Shown here piece by piece: positions 8,328-17,438 of a stretch of 64,000 bases of DNA (position 1 is its first letter; every line of letters starts with the position of its first letter). Under the pieces are notes generated by a model. That model ran no database searches, had not been told where the DNA came from, and saw nothing but the letters and a program-made list of their open reading frames with translations. This stretch comes from CADEDV01 sp964596345 (lineage in GTDB: Bacteria; Bacteroidota; Bacteroidia; Chitinophagales; Chitinophagaceae): contig CAZQSZ010000004.1 in the NCBI GenBank assembly GCA_964596345.1, forward strand, positions 186,001 through 250,000, read 5' to 3'. The translations under genes and the position numbers were made by a program.

Positions 8328-8364
8328 TGTTTAAGAAACGATAACCAAGTTATACATTGAAACT

Positions 8365-9582
8365 ATGTTGAATTTCCCTATTTATCTTGACCATAATGCA
8401 ACGACTCCCTGTGATCCGAGAGTTGTAGAGGCAATGATCCCCTACTTTACCAACAGTTTTGGTAATGCGGCCAGCCGCAACCATCCATTTGGATGGCAGG
8501 CAGAAGAAGCCGTGGACTATGCCCGTGAACAAGTGGCTAAACTGATCGGAGCTGACCCTAAAGAGATCATTTTTACATCCGGTGCTACAGAAGGAGATAA
8601 CCTGGGTATCAAAGGGGTATTTGAAATGTATGCCAGCAAGGGTAATCATATTATCACCTGCAACATCGAACACAAAGCAGTGCTCGATACCTGTAAGCAT
8701 ATCGAAAAAGAAGGTGGCGAAGTGACTTACCTGAAAGTAAAAGAGAATGGATTGGTTGACCTGGCAGAATTAGAAGCTGCTATCAAACCAACCACTATTC
8801 TTATTGCGATCATGTATGCAAATAACGAGATTGGTACGATTAACCCGATCAGGGAGATCAGTGCGATTGCAAAGAAGCATGGCGTACTGTTATTCACGGA
8901 TGCTGTACAGGCGGTCGGGAAAATTCCCGTTGACGTCAATAAAGACGGCATTGACCTGATGGCTTTCACAGCTCATAAAATGTATGGACCAAAAGGTGTT
9001 GGAGCTTTATATGTTCGCCGGAAAAACCCGAGGGTAAAAGTAACGGCACAGATTGATGGTGGCGGACATGAAAGGGGGATGAGAAGCGGTACGCTGAACG
9101 TTCCGGGTATTGTTGGTTTTGGGAAAGCCTGTGAGATATGTATGAACGAAATGGAAGAAGAAACAAAGAGGGTAAGTGCTCTCAGGGATAAATTACAAAA
9201 TGCCTTATTGAAAATTGAAGAGAGCTACCTGAATGGCGATAAAGACCACAAATTGCCCCATGTAACCAATATCTCTTTCAAATATGTGGAGGGAGAAGGA
9301 TTAATGATGGGCTTCAACAAAAATATTGCAGTATCATCAGGTTCGGCCTGTACGTCTGCTTCATTGGAACCTTCCTATGTACTGAAGGCGCTTGGTCTTG
9401 GTGATGACCTGGCACACAGTTCACTTCGTTTTGGCCTGGGCCGGTTTACCACTGAGGAACAAATTGATTACACGATAGAACAGGTAACCAACACAGTTAA
9501 CAAATTAAGAGAGATGAGCCCGTTATGGGAGATGTATAAGGAAGGTATTGATATGAACAGTATTGAATGGGCACACCACTAA
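8365..9582 (+). CDS. iscS: cysteine desulfurase
   Basis: A 405-residue PLP enzyme of group I (IscS/NifS) length. The PLP lysine is Lys205 in FTAHKMYGPKG, and the persulfide-forming Cys329 sits in SSGSACTSASLEPS. It takes sulfur from cysteine and passes it to the IscU scaffold. It is first of iscS-iscU-iscA, each followed by a 78-97-base spacer holding a long imperfect hairpin. No IscR, HscA, HscB or ferredoxin gene is present here. Confidence 0.96.
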   Translation: MLNFPIYLDHNATTPCDPRVVEAMIPYFTNSFGNAASRNHPFGWQAEEAVDYAREQVAKLIGADPKEIIFTSGATEGDNLGIKGVFEMYASKGNHIITCNIEHKAVLDTCKHIEKEGGEVTYLKVKENGLVDLAELEAAIKPTTILIAIMYANNEIGTINPIREISAIAKKHGVLLFTDAVQAVGKIPVDVNKDGIDLMAFTAHKMYGPKGVGALYVRRKNPRVKVTAQIDGGGHERGMRSGTLNVPGIVGFGKACEICMNEMEEETKRVSALRDKLQNALLKIEESYLNGDKDHKLPHVTNISFKYVEGEGLMMGFNKNIAVSSGSACTSASLEPSYVLKALGLGDDLAHSSLRFGLGRFTTEEQIDYTIEQVTNTVNKLREMSPLWEMYKEGIDMNSIEWAHH

Positions 9583-9590
9583 TTGTTGAA

Positions 9591-9674
9591 AAGTTGAGAG
9601 GGTGGTAAGTTGGCAAGTTATTACCGTCCTCAATGTGCTTATTAACCAATTAACTTGTAAACTGATAAACTTAA
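9591..9674. repeat. imperfect inverted repeat in the iscS-iscU spacer
   Basis: The left side carries AAGTTG-type units twice (9600-9605 and TAAGTTGGCAAGTTATTA from 9606). The right side carries their inverted partners (AATTAACTTGTAAACT from 9649, then GATAAACTT). Together they can fold as one long mismatched hairpin covering most of the spacer. The same AAGTTG/AACTT vocabulary recurs at 10531-10610. Confidence 0.6.
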
Positions 9675-9678
9675 TACC

Positions 9679-10098
9679 ATGGCATATTCAGAAAAAGTAA
9701 TTGACCACTACCAGAACCCTAAAAACGTGGGGACACTGGATAAGAGCAAGGCAAACGTTGGTACCGGCCTGGTGGGTGCACCAGAGTGCGGCGACGTCAT
9801 GCGGCTGCAAATTGAAGTGGATGAAGCAACCGGTGTGATCAAAGATGCCAAATTCAAAACCTTTGGATGCGGTTCTGCCATTGCTTCCTCTTCTTTAGCC
9901 ACGGAGTGGCTGAAAGGCAAATCGGTAGATGAGGCGATCACGATCGATAATATGACCATTGTGGAAGAACTGAATCTTCCCCCGGTAAAAATTCACTGTT
10001 CTGTGCTGGCAGAAGATGCGATCAAAGCAGCAGTAAATGATTACCGGAAAAAAAATGGTCTGCCGGAACTGAAATTTGAAGAAAGTGTAATTCACTAA
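9679..10098 (+). CDS. iscU: Fe-S cluster assembly scaffold
   Basis: A 139-residue IscU-type scaffold. The three cluster-binding cysteines are Cys37 (APECGD), Cys64 (FGCGSA) and Cys107 (KIHCSVLAEDAIK), and the adjacent Asp39 is conserved. [2Fe-2S] clusters are built here with sulfur from IscS and passed to apoproteins. The LPPVKIHC chaperone-recognition segment is present although no HscA gene is nearby. Confidence 0.96.
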   Translation: MAYSEKVIDHYQNPKNVGTLDKSKANVGTGLVGAPECGDVMRLQIEVDEATGVIKDAKFKTFGCGSAIASSSLATEWLKGKSVDEAITIDNMTIVEELNLPPVKIHCSVLAEDAIKAAVNDYRKKNGLPELKFEESVIH

Positions 10099-10103
10099 AC
10101 CGA

Positions 10104-10171
10104 GGGTGGATAGTGGTAAGTAGAAAATGGGTCTTTAATCCCCACTTTCCATTTTCCATTCACTATTTTCC
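10104..10171. repeat. imperfect inverted repeat in the iscU-iscA spacer
   Basis: The left arm (10104-10131, GGGTGGATAGTGG then GTAGAAAATGGG) pairs imperfectly with the right arm (10140-10171, CCCACTTTCCATTTTCC then CACTATTTTCC). The sequence differs from the two neighbouring spacer repeats but the size and shape are the same. Confidence 0.6.
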
Positions 10172-10176
10172 GAACT

Positions 10177-10530
10177 ATGAGTGTAGCATTAGATAACGCC
10201 ATTTATGTAAGTGACAAGGCCAAAGCCAAGGTGCAGCAGTTATTAGCTGATGCTGGGGTGGCCAATGATTCTTCTTATTTCCTGCGGGTGAGTGTGGTAG
10301 GCGGTGGTTGTTCAGGGTTGAGTTACAAACTCGATTTTGATAATGAATCAAAGCCCATGGACCAGGCGTTTGAGGATAATGGTGTGAAAGTGGTAACCGA
10401 CCTCAAGAGTTTTTTATACCTGGTCAACACCACGCTTGATTTTTCCGACGGGTTGAACGGCAAAGGCTTTTACTTCAGTAATCCCAATGCCAGCCGTACC
10501 TGTGGTTGCGGAGAGAGTTTTGCCGTATAA
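10177..10530 (+). CDS. iscA: A-type Fe-S cluster carrier
   Basis: A 117-residue HesB/IscA-like protein with the three conserved cysteines Cys45 (GGGCSGLSY), Cys109 and Cys111 (TCGCGESF) at the expected positions. It carries or transfers Fe-S clusters after IscU. IscA, ErpA and SufA cannot be separated from the sequence alone; its place after iscU favours IscA. Confidence 0.9.
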   Translation: MSVALDNAIYVSDKAKAKVQQLLADAGVANDSSYFLRVSVVGGGCSGLSYKLDFDNESKPMDQAFEDNGVKVVTDLKSFLYLVNTTLDFSDGLNGKGFYFSNPNASRTCGCGESFAV

Positions 10531-10610
10531 AAGTTGACTTGTTAATATGTTGGAAAGTTGACAGGTTAGTAGGGTTCATTCCTTATTAACTTGTCAACTT
10601 TTTCAACTTT
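10531..10610. repeat. direct plus inverted AAGTTGAC repeat in the iscA-gldF spacer
   Basis: AAGTTGACTTGTTAATA (10531-10547) and AAAGTTGACAGGTTAG (10554-10569) are direct copies. TATTAACTTGTCAACTT (10584-10600) is their inverted partner, pairing with the first at 15 of 17 positions. Two alternative hairpins are therefore possible. It is related in wording to the iscS-iscU spacer. Confidence 0.65.
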
Positions 10611-10627
10611 ATACCTATTTTGCACTA

Positions 10628-11347
10628 ATGTGGTCCGTTTGTAAAAAAGAGCTTCGCCAGTTTTTCAGCAGCCTTACCGGCTATATTGCCATTATCGTTT
10701 TCCTCCTGGTCAACGGGTTGATGCTGTTTGTATTTGAAAATAATATCCTGGATTTTGGCTATGCCACGCTGGACCGTTTTTTTGAACTGGCCCCCTGGGT
10801 ATTACTCCTGCTCATTCCCGCCATTACCATGCGTAGCTTATCAGATGAATTCAAGACCGGCACGTTTGAATTATTACAAACACGGCCGCTGACCCGCTGG
10901 CAGATCGTTACCGGTAAATACCTGGGCAGTCTGATCGTGGTGCTGATTGCTTTATTACCCACCATTGTTTATTTTTTCTCCATTCAGCAATTATCCTCAA
11001 ATGAGGGCATTGATGCCGGGGCTACTATTGGTTCCTATATTGGTCTGTTCTTTTTAGCTGCGGTATTTACAGCCATTGGAATTTGCAGCAGCAGTTTTAC
11101 CACCAACTCGGTTGTGGCCTTTATTATTTCACTCATCGGTTGTGCATTATTATACTACGGGTTTGATGCGATCAGTAAATTACCTGCTTTGAGCAACGGT
11201 CCTGATTATTATGTGGCCATGGCCGGTATTGATTTTCATTACCAGAGCATCAGCCGCGGCGTGATAGATACCCGTGATATCATTTATTTTCTCTCTGTCA
11301 TATTTCTTTTTTTAATGATCACCAACCGGAACTTATTAAAACGGTAA
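10628..11347 (+). CDS. gldF: gliding-motility ABC transporter permease GldF
   Basis: A 239-residue ABC-2 type permease with six membrane helices. It opens with the typical WSVCKKELRQFFSSLTGYIA and has the conserved LRSLSDEFKTGTFELLQTRP-like segment (here MRSLSDEFKTGTFELL) between helices 2 and 3. GldF and GldG form the membrane part of an ABC transporter first linked to Flavobacterium gliding. The ATPase partner GldA is not in the window. gldG follows 5 bases later, so the two are an operon. Confidence 0.92.
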   Translation: MWSVCKKELRQFFSSLTGYIAIIVFLLVNGLMLFVFENNILDFGYATLDRFFELAPWVLLLLIPAITMRSLSDEFKTGTFELLQTRPLTRWQIVTGKYLGSLIVVLIALLPTIVYFFSIQQLSSNEGIDAGATIGSYIGLFFLAAVFTAIGICSSSFTTNSVVAFIISLIGCALLYYGFDAISKLPALSNGPDYYVAMAGIDFHYQSISRGVIDTRDIIYFLSVIFLFLMITNRNLLKR

Positions 11348-11352
11348 GCTGC

Positions 11353-13113
11353 ATGAAAGGATTGAATAAAATAGTTGCTTCTAAATCCGGCTGGCTCCTG
11401 CTGCTGGTTGTTTTGTTGGCTGTTAACTTTCTTTCTGCAATTTTTCACTCCCGCATTGATCTTACCAAAGAAAAAAGGTATACCCTGAGCGCAGCTACAA
11501 AGAAATTATTGCGGGGGCTGGAAGAAGATGTGCAGATTGATGTATTCCTGAAAGGAGAGTTTCCCGCCGGTTTCCGCAAGCTGGCCAACAGTACCCAGGA
11601 GTTTTTAGAATTATTGAAAGACCGGAACGGGGCAAAGATTCATTACCGGTTTATTTCACCACTGGAAAATATCGAAGGAGCCCGGATCAGTTATGGCGAT
11701 TCATTGATGAATCTCGGGGCCACACCGATCAATCTTACCGTGCAAAAGGAAGCCGGGCAAAGCAGTAATATTATTTTTCCAGTTGCTGTTATGCAATACA
11801 AAGGCCAGCAAACACTCATCAATCTGTATCCCGGTGCCAGTGGACGAATTTCGCAGGAAGAGATCAACAGTGCTGAGGCATTGATGGAATACCAGTTTGC
11901 CAAAGCACTGGATAAAATGACACAGGCGAATAAACCCGGGATTGCTTACAGCACCGGGAATGGCGAGCCAACAGATGCAAGAACATATGACCTGTCACAA
12001 ACACTTGGAAAAGATTACCAGTTTGGTTTGATCAATTTGCAGAAGGAAGCTACTATTCCGGAAGGGGTGAATGTATTGCTGATCGTTAAACCCATGCAAA
12101 CCTTTACCGAAGAAGAGAAATTCAAGATCGACCAGTTTGTGATGCGGGGTGGAAAGTTGTTGTGTTTTATTGATAATTTATATGCAGAACAGGATAGTCT
12201 TGCCTACAAACCCGAAACCATTGCTTTTGACCGGGGATTGAACCTGACCGATCTTTTCTTTCGTTATGGCCTCCGGATCAATACCGACCTGGTCATGGAC
12301 CTGCAATGTGATATGATACCTTTTGTGGTGGGAGGTACACCTGAAAAGCCGCAGTATGAATTTTTACATTGGAATTATTTTCCCTTGCTCTCACCTGCTC
12401 CCGGTCAATCGCTCAATAAAAATATTGGTTATGTAGCAAGCCGCTTTGCCAACTCAATCGATACGATCAAAGTGACGGATATCAAGAAGACCCCTTTACT
12501 GGTCTCATCTCCCAATTCAAGGATCATCAGTACGCCGGCACTGATCAGCCTGAATGAAAATAAGAATACACCGGAGGATGAAAAGTTTAAAACCAATGCA
12601 ATACCGGTAGCTATGTTATTGGAAGGTAAATTCACTTCTTTCTATAAGAACAGGGCTACAAAAGCGCAGACAGATAGTTTGGCTGCTCAAGGCTATCAAT
12701 TCAACAGCATCTCAACTGAAAATAAGATTATTGTTGTAGCAGATGGTGATATAGTATTGAATGAATTTATTCCAAGCGACGGGCCTACCAGCCAGCCCAT
12801 TCCTTTACCTATGGGCTGGAACAGGTACACCTATGGTGAATACCAGAAGCAATCTGAATACGGCAAACTATTCATTCCTGTTGCCAACCGGGAATTCCTG
12901 CTCAGTTGTGTGGAATACCTGGTCAGCGATCCGGCCATTAGCCAAACAAGGAATAAGGATATTGTATTAAGGCTGTTGGATTCTAAAAAAGTGGAGGCAA
13001 AAAAACTAACCTGGCAGTTGATCAATATTGCATTGCCTGTTTTATTAGTGTTATTATCTGGCTGGATCTATCAGCAGGTAAGAAAAAGGAAGTATGCGGC
13101 ACAGACCATTTAG
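11353..13113 (+). CDS. gldG: gliding-motility-associated ABC transporter substrate-binding protein GldG
   Basis: A 586-residue protein with an N-terminal membrane helix (about 13-30). A large periplasmic part of the ABC-type uncharacterised/IFT52-like family follows (SRIDLTKEKRYTLSAATK near the start, FTEEEKFKIDQFVMRGGKLL in the middle). A second helix lies near residues 555-575 before a short basic tail. This layout matches GldG. It sits 5 bases after gldF and is translated with it. Its exact role is not established. Confidence 0.92.
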   Translation: MKGLNKIVASKSGWLLLLVVLLAVNFLSAIFHSRIDLTKEKRYTLSAATKKLLRGLEEDVQIDVFLKGEFPAGFRKLANSTQEFLELLKDRNGAKIHYRFISPLENIEGARISYGDSLMNLGATPINLTVQKEAGQSSNIIFPVAVMQYKGQQTLINLYPGASGRISQEEINSAEALMEYQFAKALDKMTQANKPGIAYSTGNGEPTDARTYDLSQTLGKDYQFGLINLQKEATIPEGVNVLLIVKPMQTFTEEEKFKIDQFVMRGGKLLCFIDNLYAEQDSLAYKPETIAFDRGLNLTDLFFRYGLRINTDLVMDLQCDMIPFVVGGTPEKPQYEFLHWNYFPLLSPAPGQSLNKNIGYVASRFANSIDTIKVTDIKKTPLLVSSPNSRIISTPALISLNENKNTPEDEKFKTNAIPVAMLLEGKFTSFYKNRATKAQTDSLAAQGYQFNSISTENKIIVVADGDIVLNEFIPSDGPTSQPIPLPMGWNRYTYGEYQKQSEYGKLFIPVANREFLLSCVEYLVSDPAISQTRNKDIVLRLLDSKKVEAKKLTWQLINIALPVLLVLLSGWIYQQVRKRKYAAQTI

Positions 13114-13164
13114 CCCGGTTCTCTGTTACTCTATTTAACTTTGACTTTATTATAAACAATATAA

Positions 13165-14136
13165 ATGACAAAAGATCAGATCACTTATCTCGTATTTGGT
13201 ATCGTATTAATTCTTGCCCTCGCATTTGATCTTGGCCTGATGAGTAAGAAGGATAAGAAAATTACGATCAGGCAGGCCCTGTACCAGACTTTTTTCTGGG
13301 TTGGTCTTGCCCTGGCATTCTTTGTTTTTATGTGGATTGAAAAAGGAGAAGTGCTGGCATTGGAATACCTGAGCGGCTACCTGATGGAATGGAGCCTGAG
13401 TATTGATAATATATTTGTATTTATTCTTATTTTCTCAGCTTTTTCGGTAAAGGAAAAATATTATGGCCGGGTATTGCTGATTGGAATTTTAATGGCAATT
13501 GTTTTCAGGGTAATCTTTATTACCGTAGGTGTTGCATTAGTTGAACGGTTCAGCTGGGTGCTTTATATTTTTGGTGTCTTCCTTTTATACACCGGTTATA
13601 AGATGTTCTCTGCTACAGATGATGAAGAATTTCGTCCGCAGGACAGTAAGATCTATAAATTCATGAAACGGTTTCTGCCCTTAGTGCCGCATGATGGTAA
13701 TGGCAAATACATGATCCGTGAAAATGGTAAACCTGCTTATACCACTTTATTCGTCGTGGTAATCATGCTGGCGGCTATTGATCTTGTTTTTGCATTGGAC
13801 TCCATTCCCGCTGTGATGGGAATATCAAGGGATAAGCTGGTGATCTATACGTCTAATATTTTTGCAGTGCTGGGGCTCAGGTCGCTTTTCTTTTTGCTCC
13901 GTGGCGCTGTGAGCAAATTTGATTACCTGCAACAGGGTATAGCTATTGTTCTGATCTTTATCGGGTTAAAGATGCTGGGGGAACATTGGATCAGCCAATG
14001 GATCAGTAAGAATATACAGGTCTTTATTTCATTAGGAATAATCATGGTTTGTATTTCCGGCTCCATTTTTTATTCCATGTTCATGCAGAAAAAAGGAAGC
14101 CCGCCAGATGTAAAAGACGAAAGTATCAGTTCATAA
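13165..14136 (+). CDS. TerC/Alx-family integral membrane protein
   Basis: A 323-residue polytopic protein with about eight to nine helices. The TerC-family acidic motifs are visible: MEWSLSIDNIFVFILIFSAF and the later AAIDLVFALDSIPAVMGIS. Members include Alx and TerC, linked to manganese export, alkaline response or tellurite resistance. Without other ter genes nearby, a metal-export role is more likely than tellurite resistance (inference). Its stop is 3 bases from the next start. Confidence 0.85.
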   Translation: MTKDQITYLVFGIVLILALAFDLGLMSKKDKKITIRQALYQTFFWVGLALAFFVFMWIEKGEVLALEYLSGYLMEWSLSIDNIFVFILIFSAFSVKEKYYGRVLLIGILMAIVFRVIFITVGVALVERFSWVLYIFGVFLLYTGYKMFSATDDEEFRPQDSKIYKFMKRFLPLVPHDGNGKYMIRENGKPAYTTLFVVVIMLAAIDLVFALDSIPAVMGISRDKLVIYTSNIFAVLGLRSLFFLLRGAVSKFDYLQQGIAIVLIFIGLKMLGEHWISQWISKNIQVFISLGIIMVCISGSIFYSMFMQKKGSPPDVKDESISS

Positions 14137-14139
14137 TAC

Positions 14140-16614
14140 TTGAGCTACTCTATACAACATATTACTGATGTTATCGGCGCTGATGCCGGTATTATTGCAG
14201 ATACACCTATCAGGCATTTGATCCTGGACAGCCGGAAAGTATATGCGGCATCCTCCTCTTTATTTTTTGCCATCAAGGGGCCAAGACGGGATGGTCACCA
14301 GTTTATTTCCGAGCTCTATAAAAAAGGGGTAAGAAATTTTGTCATCAGTATTCCCGTTGATCGTTCCCTTTTCCCGGAGGCCAATTTCCTGCTGGTAAAA
14401 GATACATTGCTGGCATTACAGGAGCTGGCAGCCTTCCATCGAAAGAACTTTACCATCCCGGTAATCGGGATCACTGGCAGTAACGGTAAAACAATTGTAA
14501 AAGAATGGTTATACCAGCTGTTACAGGAAGACTACCAGGTTGTACGTAGTCCAAAGAGCTATAATTCACAAGTGGGGGTACCACTAAGTGTTTGGCAAAT
14601 CAACCAGAAACATACGCTGGGGATCTTTGAAGCCGGCATTTCGCAGGCCGGGGAAATGGAGAAGCTGGAAAAGATCATTCAACCCACAATTGGAATACTC
14701 ACTAATATTGGAGAAGCACATAGCGAAGGTTTTACAGGCAAGAAACAGAAGCTTACAGAAAAATTGAAATTATTTTCCCATGCTGAAGTGCTGATATGCC
14801 CCGGAGACGACGAATTGGTAGCAGCAGTAACAGCAGGAAGTGGCATAAAAAAGTTTACCTGGGGGCGGAAGAGTACCAATACTGTCCGGGTAAGATCAGT
14901 AGAAAAAATGATTTCATCGACCCGTATACAACTGAAGCATGAATCGGGTGAACTTGACATCATCATCCCTTTTACAGATGATGCATCGGCAGAGAATGTT
15001 ATCTCCTGCTGCAGTGTTTTATTATACCTTGGTATTAGTAAGGAAACAATTGCTTCAAAAGTAAAATACCTGCAGCCGGTGAATATGCGGCTGGAATTAA
15101 AAAAGGGAATCAATCATTGTTCAATTATCAATGACAGCTATAGTGCGGATACCAGTTCTCTTGAAATAGCCCTGAATTTTCTCAGCCAGCAAAGCTCCGT
15201 GCATAAACGGACGGTTATACTTTCCGACCTGTTGCAAACGGCCACACCAGACCGGGAACTTTATATCGCTGTACTGGATAGCTTAAAAGAACACCAGGTA
15301 AACAGGCTGATCGGTATCGGGGAAAGGATTTCAAAAGAATTACAGAAAGAATTAATAAAACAACATGAAGGACTGTTAATTGAACTATACCCTTCAACCC
15401 CGGAGTACCTGCGTTATTTCCGTCCTTCTGATTTTAAAGAGGAAGTGATATTAGTTAAAGGAGCCAGGGTATTTGGTTTTGAAAGTATAGTACAGGTGCT
15501 TGAGCAGAAAGTGCACCAAACGGTGTTAGAGATCAACCTGAATGGTATTGTGCATAACCTGAAACAATACCAGCACCTGCTGAAGCCTTCCACGAAAGTA
15601 ATGGCCATGGTAAAGGCGTTTGCCTATGGCAGCGGAGGCGCTGAAATTGCCGGTATTTTACAATATCATAAAGTTGATTACCTGGGCGTGGCCTATGCCG
15701 ACGAAGGTGTGGAATTAAGACGGGCCGGTATCAGTTTGCCCATCATGGTTATGAACCCTGAAGAAAGCAGTTTTGATTCTATTGTGGAGAATAACCTGGA
15801 ACCTGAACTGTATTCGTTTGAACTGTTCAGTGCGTTTGATTCCTTTTTGCAGCAGGAAGGGTTGCAACAATATCCCATTCATCTCGAAATAGAAACAGGA
15901 ATGAATCGCCTGGGATTTGCTGTGAATGAAATAGAGAAAGTGGGAGACATGCTGAATGCATCTTCCTCTTTTAAAGTGCAAACTGTATTTTCTCACCTGG
16001 CTGGCAGTGAAGATGCAACACAAGATGAGTTTACCAATCAGCAATTCAGGGATTTTCAAATTGCAGTCAGGACATTAGAAGGGAAGATCGGTTATAGTTT
16101 TGTCAGCCATATCAGTAATTCAGCCGCTATTCTCAGGCATCCTTTATTACAACAGGATATGGTAAGACTGGGAATTGGGTTATATGGAATTGATAGTGCT
16201 GCAACCGGCAGGCTTGACCTGTTACCGGTTACTACTTTAAAAACAACCGTTGCTCAGGTAAAATACCTCAAAGCCGGTGAATCGGTAAGTTATAACAGGA
16301 AGGGGATGGTCAACCGGGATTCGGTGATCGCCACGGTTAGAATAGGCTATGCCGATGGTTACCCAAGAAGATTGAGTAATGGAACCGGTAAGATGCTGGT
16401 CAACGGAAAATTGGCGCCGGTGATTGGAACGGTTTGTATGGATATGACCATGCTGGATGTAACGGGAATTCCTGGAGTGAAGGAAGGGGATGATGTCATT
16501 GTATTCGGGAAGGGATTACCCGTGCAGCAGGTAGCAGCATGGGCGCAAACGATTCCCTACGAGATCATGACAGGGGTTTCCCAGCGGGTGAAAAGGGTCT
16601 ATTTTGAGGAATGA
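14140..16614 (+). CDS. bifunctional UDP-MurNAc-tripeptide--D-Ala-D-Ala ligase / alanine racemase
   Basis: An 824-residue fusion. Residues 1 to about 455 are a MurF-type Mur ligase with the ATP loop GITGSNGKT (110-118). Residues about 460-824 are a fold-III alanine racemase with PLP Lys492 (AMVKAFAYGSG) and catalytic Tyr718 (GESVSYNRKG). It makes D-Ala and can add D-Ala-D-Ala to the muropeptide. The start is TTG at 14140, 3 bases after the TerC-type stop. A second, stand-alone MurF is encoded at 47963-49240, so one of the two ligase domains may be redundant or regulatory. Confidence 0.93.
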   Translation: MSYSIQHITDVIGADAGIIADTPIRHLILDSRKVYAASSSLFFAIKGPRRDGHQFISELYKKGVRNFVISIPVDRSLFPEANFLLVKDTLLALQELAAFHRKNFTIPVIGITGSNGKTIVKEWLYQLLQEDYQVVRSPKSYNSQVGVPLSVWQINQKHTLGIFEAGISQAGEMEKLEKIIQPTIGILTNIGEAHSEGFTGKKQKLTEKLKLFSHAEVLICPGDDELVAAVTAGSGIKKFTWGRKSTNTVRVRSVEKMISSTRIQLKHESGELDIIIPFTDDASAENVISCCSVLLYLGISKETIASKVKYLQPVNMRLELKKGINHCSIINDSYSADTSSLEIALNFLSQQSSVHKRTVILSDLLQTATPDRELYIAVLDSLKEHQVNRLIGIGERISKELQKELIKQHEGLLIELYPSTPEYLRYFRPSDFKEEVILVKGARVFGFESIVQVLEQKVHQTVLEINLNGIVHNLKQYQHLLKPSTKVMAMVKAFAYGSGGAEIAGILQYHKVDYLGVAYADEGVELRRAGISLPIMVMNPEESSFDSIVENNLEPELYSFELFSAFDSFLQQEGLQQYPIHLEIETGMNRLGFAVNEIEKVGDMLNASSSFKVQTVFSHLAGSEDATQDEFTNQQFRDFQIAVRTLEGKIGYSFVSHISNSAAILRHPLLQQDMVRLGIGLYGIDSAATGRLDLLPVTTLKTTVAQVKYLKAGESVSYNRKGMVNRDSVIATVRIGYADGYPRRLSNGTGKMLVNGKLAPVIGTVCMDMTMLDVTGIPGVKEGDDVIVFGKGLPVQQVAAWAQTIPYEIMTGVSQRVKRVYFEE

Positions 16615-16681
16615 TTTTTAACAACGGGAGTCAGAGCCCCACAGCTGAAACCCGTATATTTGCGACTTAATAAAAACGATA

Positions 16682-17386
16682 GTGAAGCTAAGACATGTCA
16701 TCCTGATTATTGCATTGATCATTCTTGGTGACCAGGCCCTGAAGATCTGGATCAAGACTCATTATGCTACCGGCGATACTAATATTACAGGCATTTCATG
16801 GTTCAGGCTTCATTTTATTGAAAATCCCGGAATGGCCTGGGGCTGGAAATTTGGTAATGAAACCGGCAAGATGATTCTCACTCTTTTCCGGTTAGGAGCA
16901 GTTATTTTTGGAACCTGGTACCTCGGCCGCCTGGTGAAGCAACAATATACAAAAGGATTTATTGTTTGTGCATCACTGATCTACGCCGGTGCACTTGGGA
17001 ACCTGATAGATAGTATGTTTTACGGGATGATCTTTGATAAAGGATTGCACTATGATCCCACCATCGGTATCAATGATTATGTGGGTTATTCAGGTATTGC
17101 CTCTTTTTCTTCTCATGGTTATTCTTCCTTCCTTCATGGCAGCGTGGTGGACATGTTATACTTCCCGATCATCAATTCGCATTTCCCTTCCTGGGTACCT
17201 TTTGTTGGTGGCGACAGGTTTGAATTTTTCAGCCCGATATTTAACCTTGCTGATGCTTCGATTTCGGTAGGGGTAATAACATTGCTGGTGTTTCAGAAAC
17301 GATTTTTTAAACGACAGCATGAGGAGAAGCAACACCCGACTGTTGTAACGAATTCCGAGATCAGTGACCGGGCACAGGTATTATAA
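16682..17386 (+). CDS. lspA: lipoprotein signal peptidase (signal peptidase II)
   Basis: A 234-residue inner-membrane aspartic protease that cleaves the signal peptide of prolipoproteins at the lipobox Cys. The catalytic aspartates are Asp110 (GNLIDSM) and Asp191 (FNLADASISVGV). It is longer than proteobacterial LspA because of a loop between them (about 115-165), usual in Bacteroidota. The start is GTG at 16682. A terminator stem begins within its stop codon. Confidence 0.95.
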   Translation: MKLRHVILIIALIILGDQALKIWIKTHYATGDTNITGISWFRLHFIENPGMAWGWKFGNETGKMILTLFRLGAVIFGTWYLGRLVKQQYTKGFIVCASLIYAGALGNLIDSMFYGMIFDKGLHYDPTIGINDYVGYSGIASFSSHGYSSFLHGSVVDMLYFPIINSHFPSWVPFVGGDRFEFFSPIFNLADASISVGVITLLVFQKRFFKRQHEEKQHPTVVTNSEISDRAQVL

Positions 17387-17421
17387 GAAGAAACCGCTTC
17401 ATTTTGAAGCGGTTTCTTCTT
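17385..17421. terminator. bidirectional terminator between lspA and the type IX secreted protein
   Basis: A perfect 17-bp stem (17385-17401 with 17405-17421) and a 3-base loop. One side is A-rich and the other T-rich, so it can end transcription from both convergent genes. Confidence 0.85.
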
Positions 17422-17438
17422 ATCAGCAGGCGATACAC

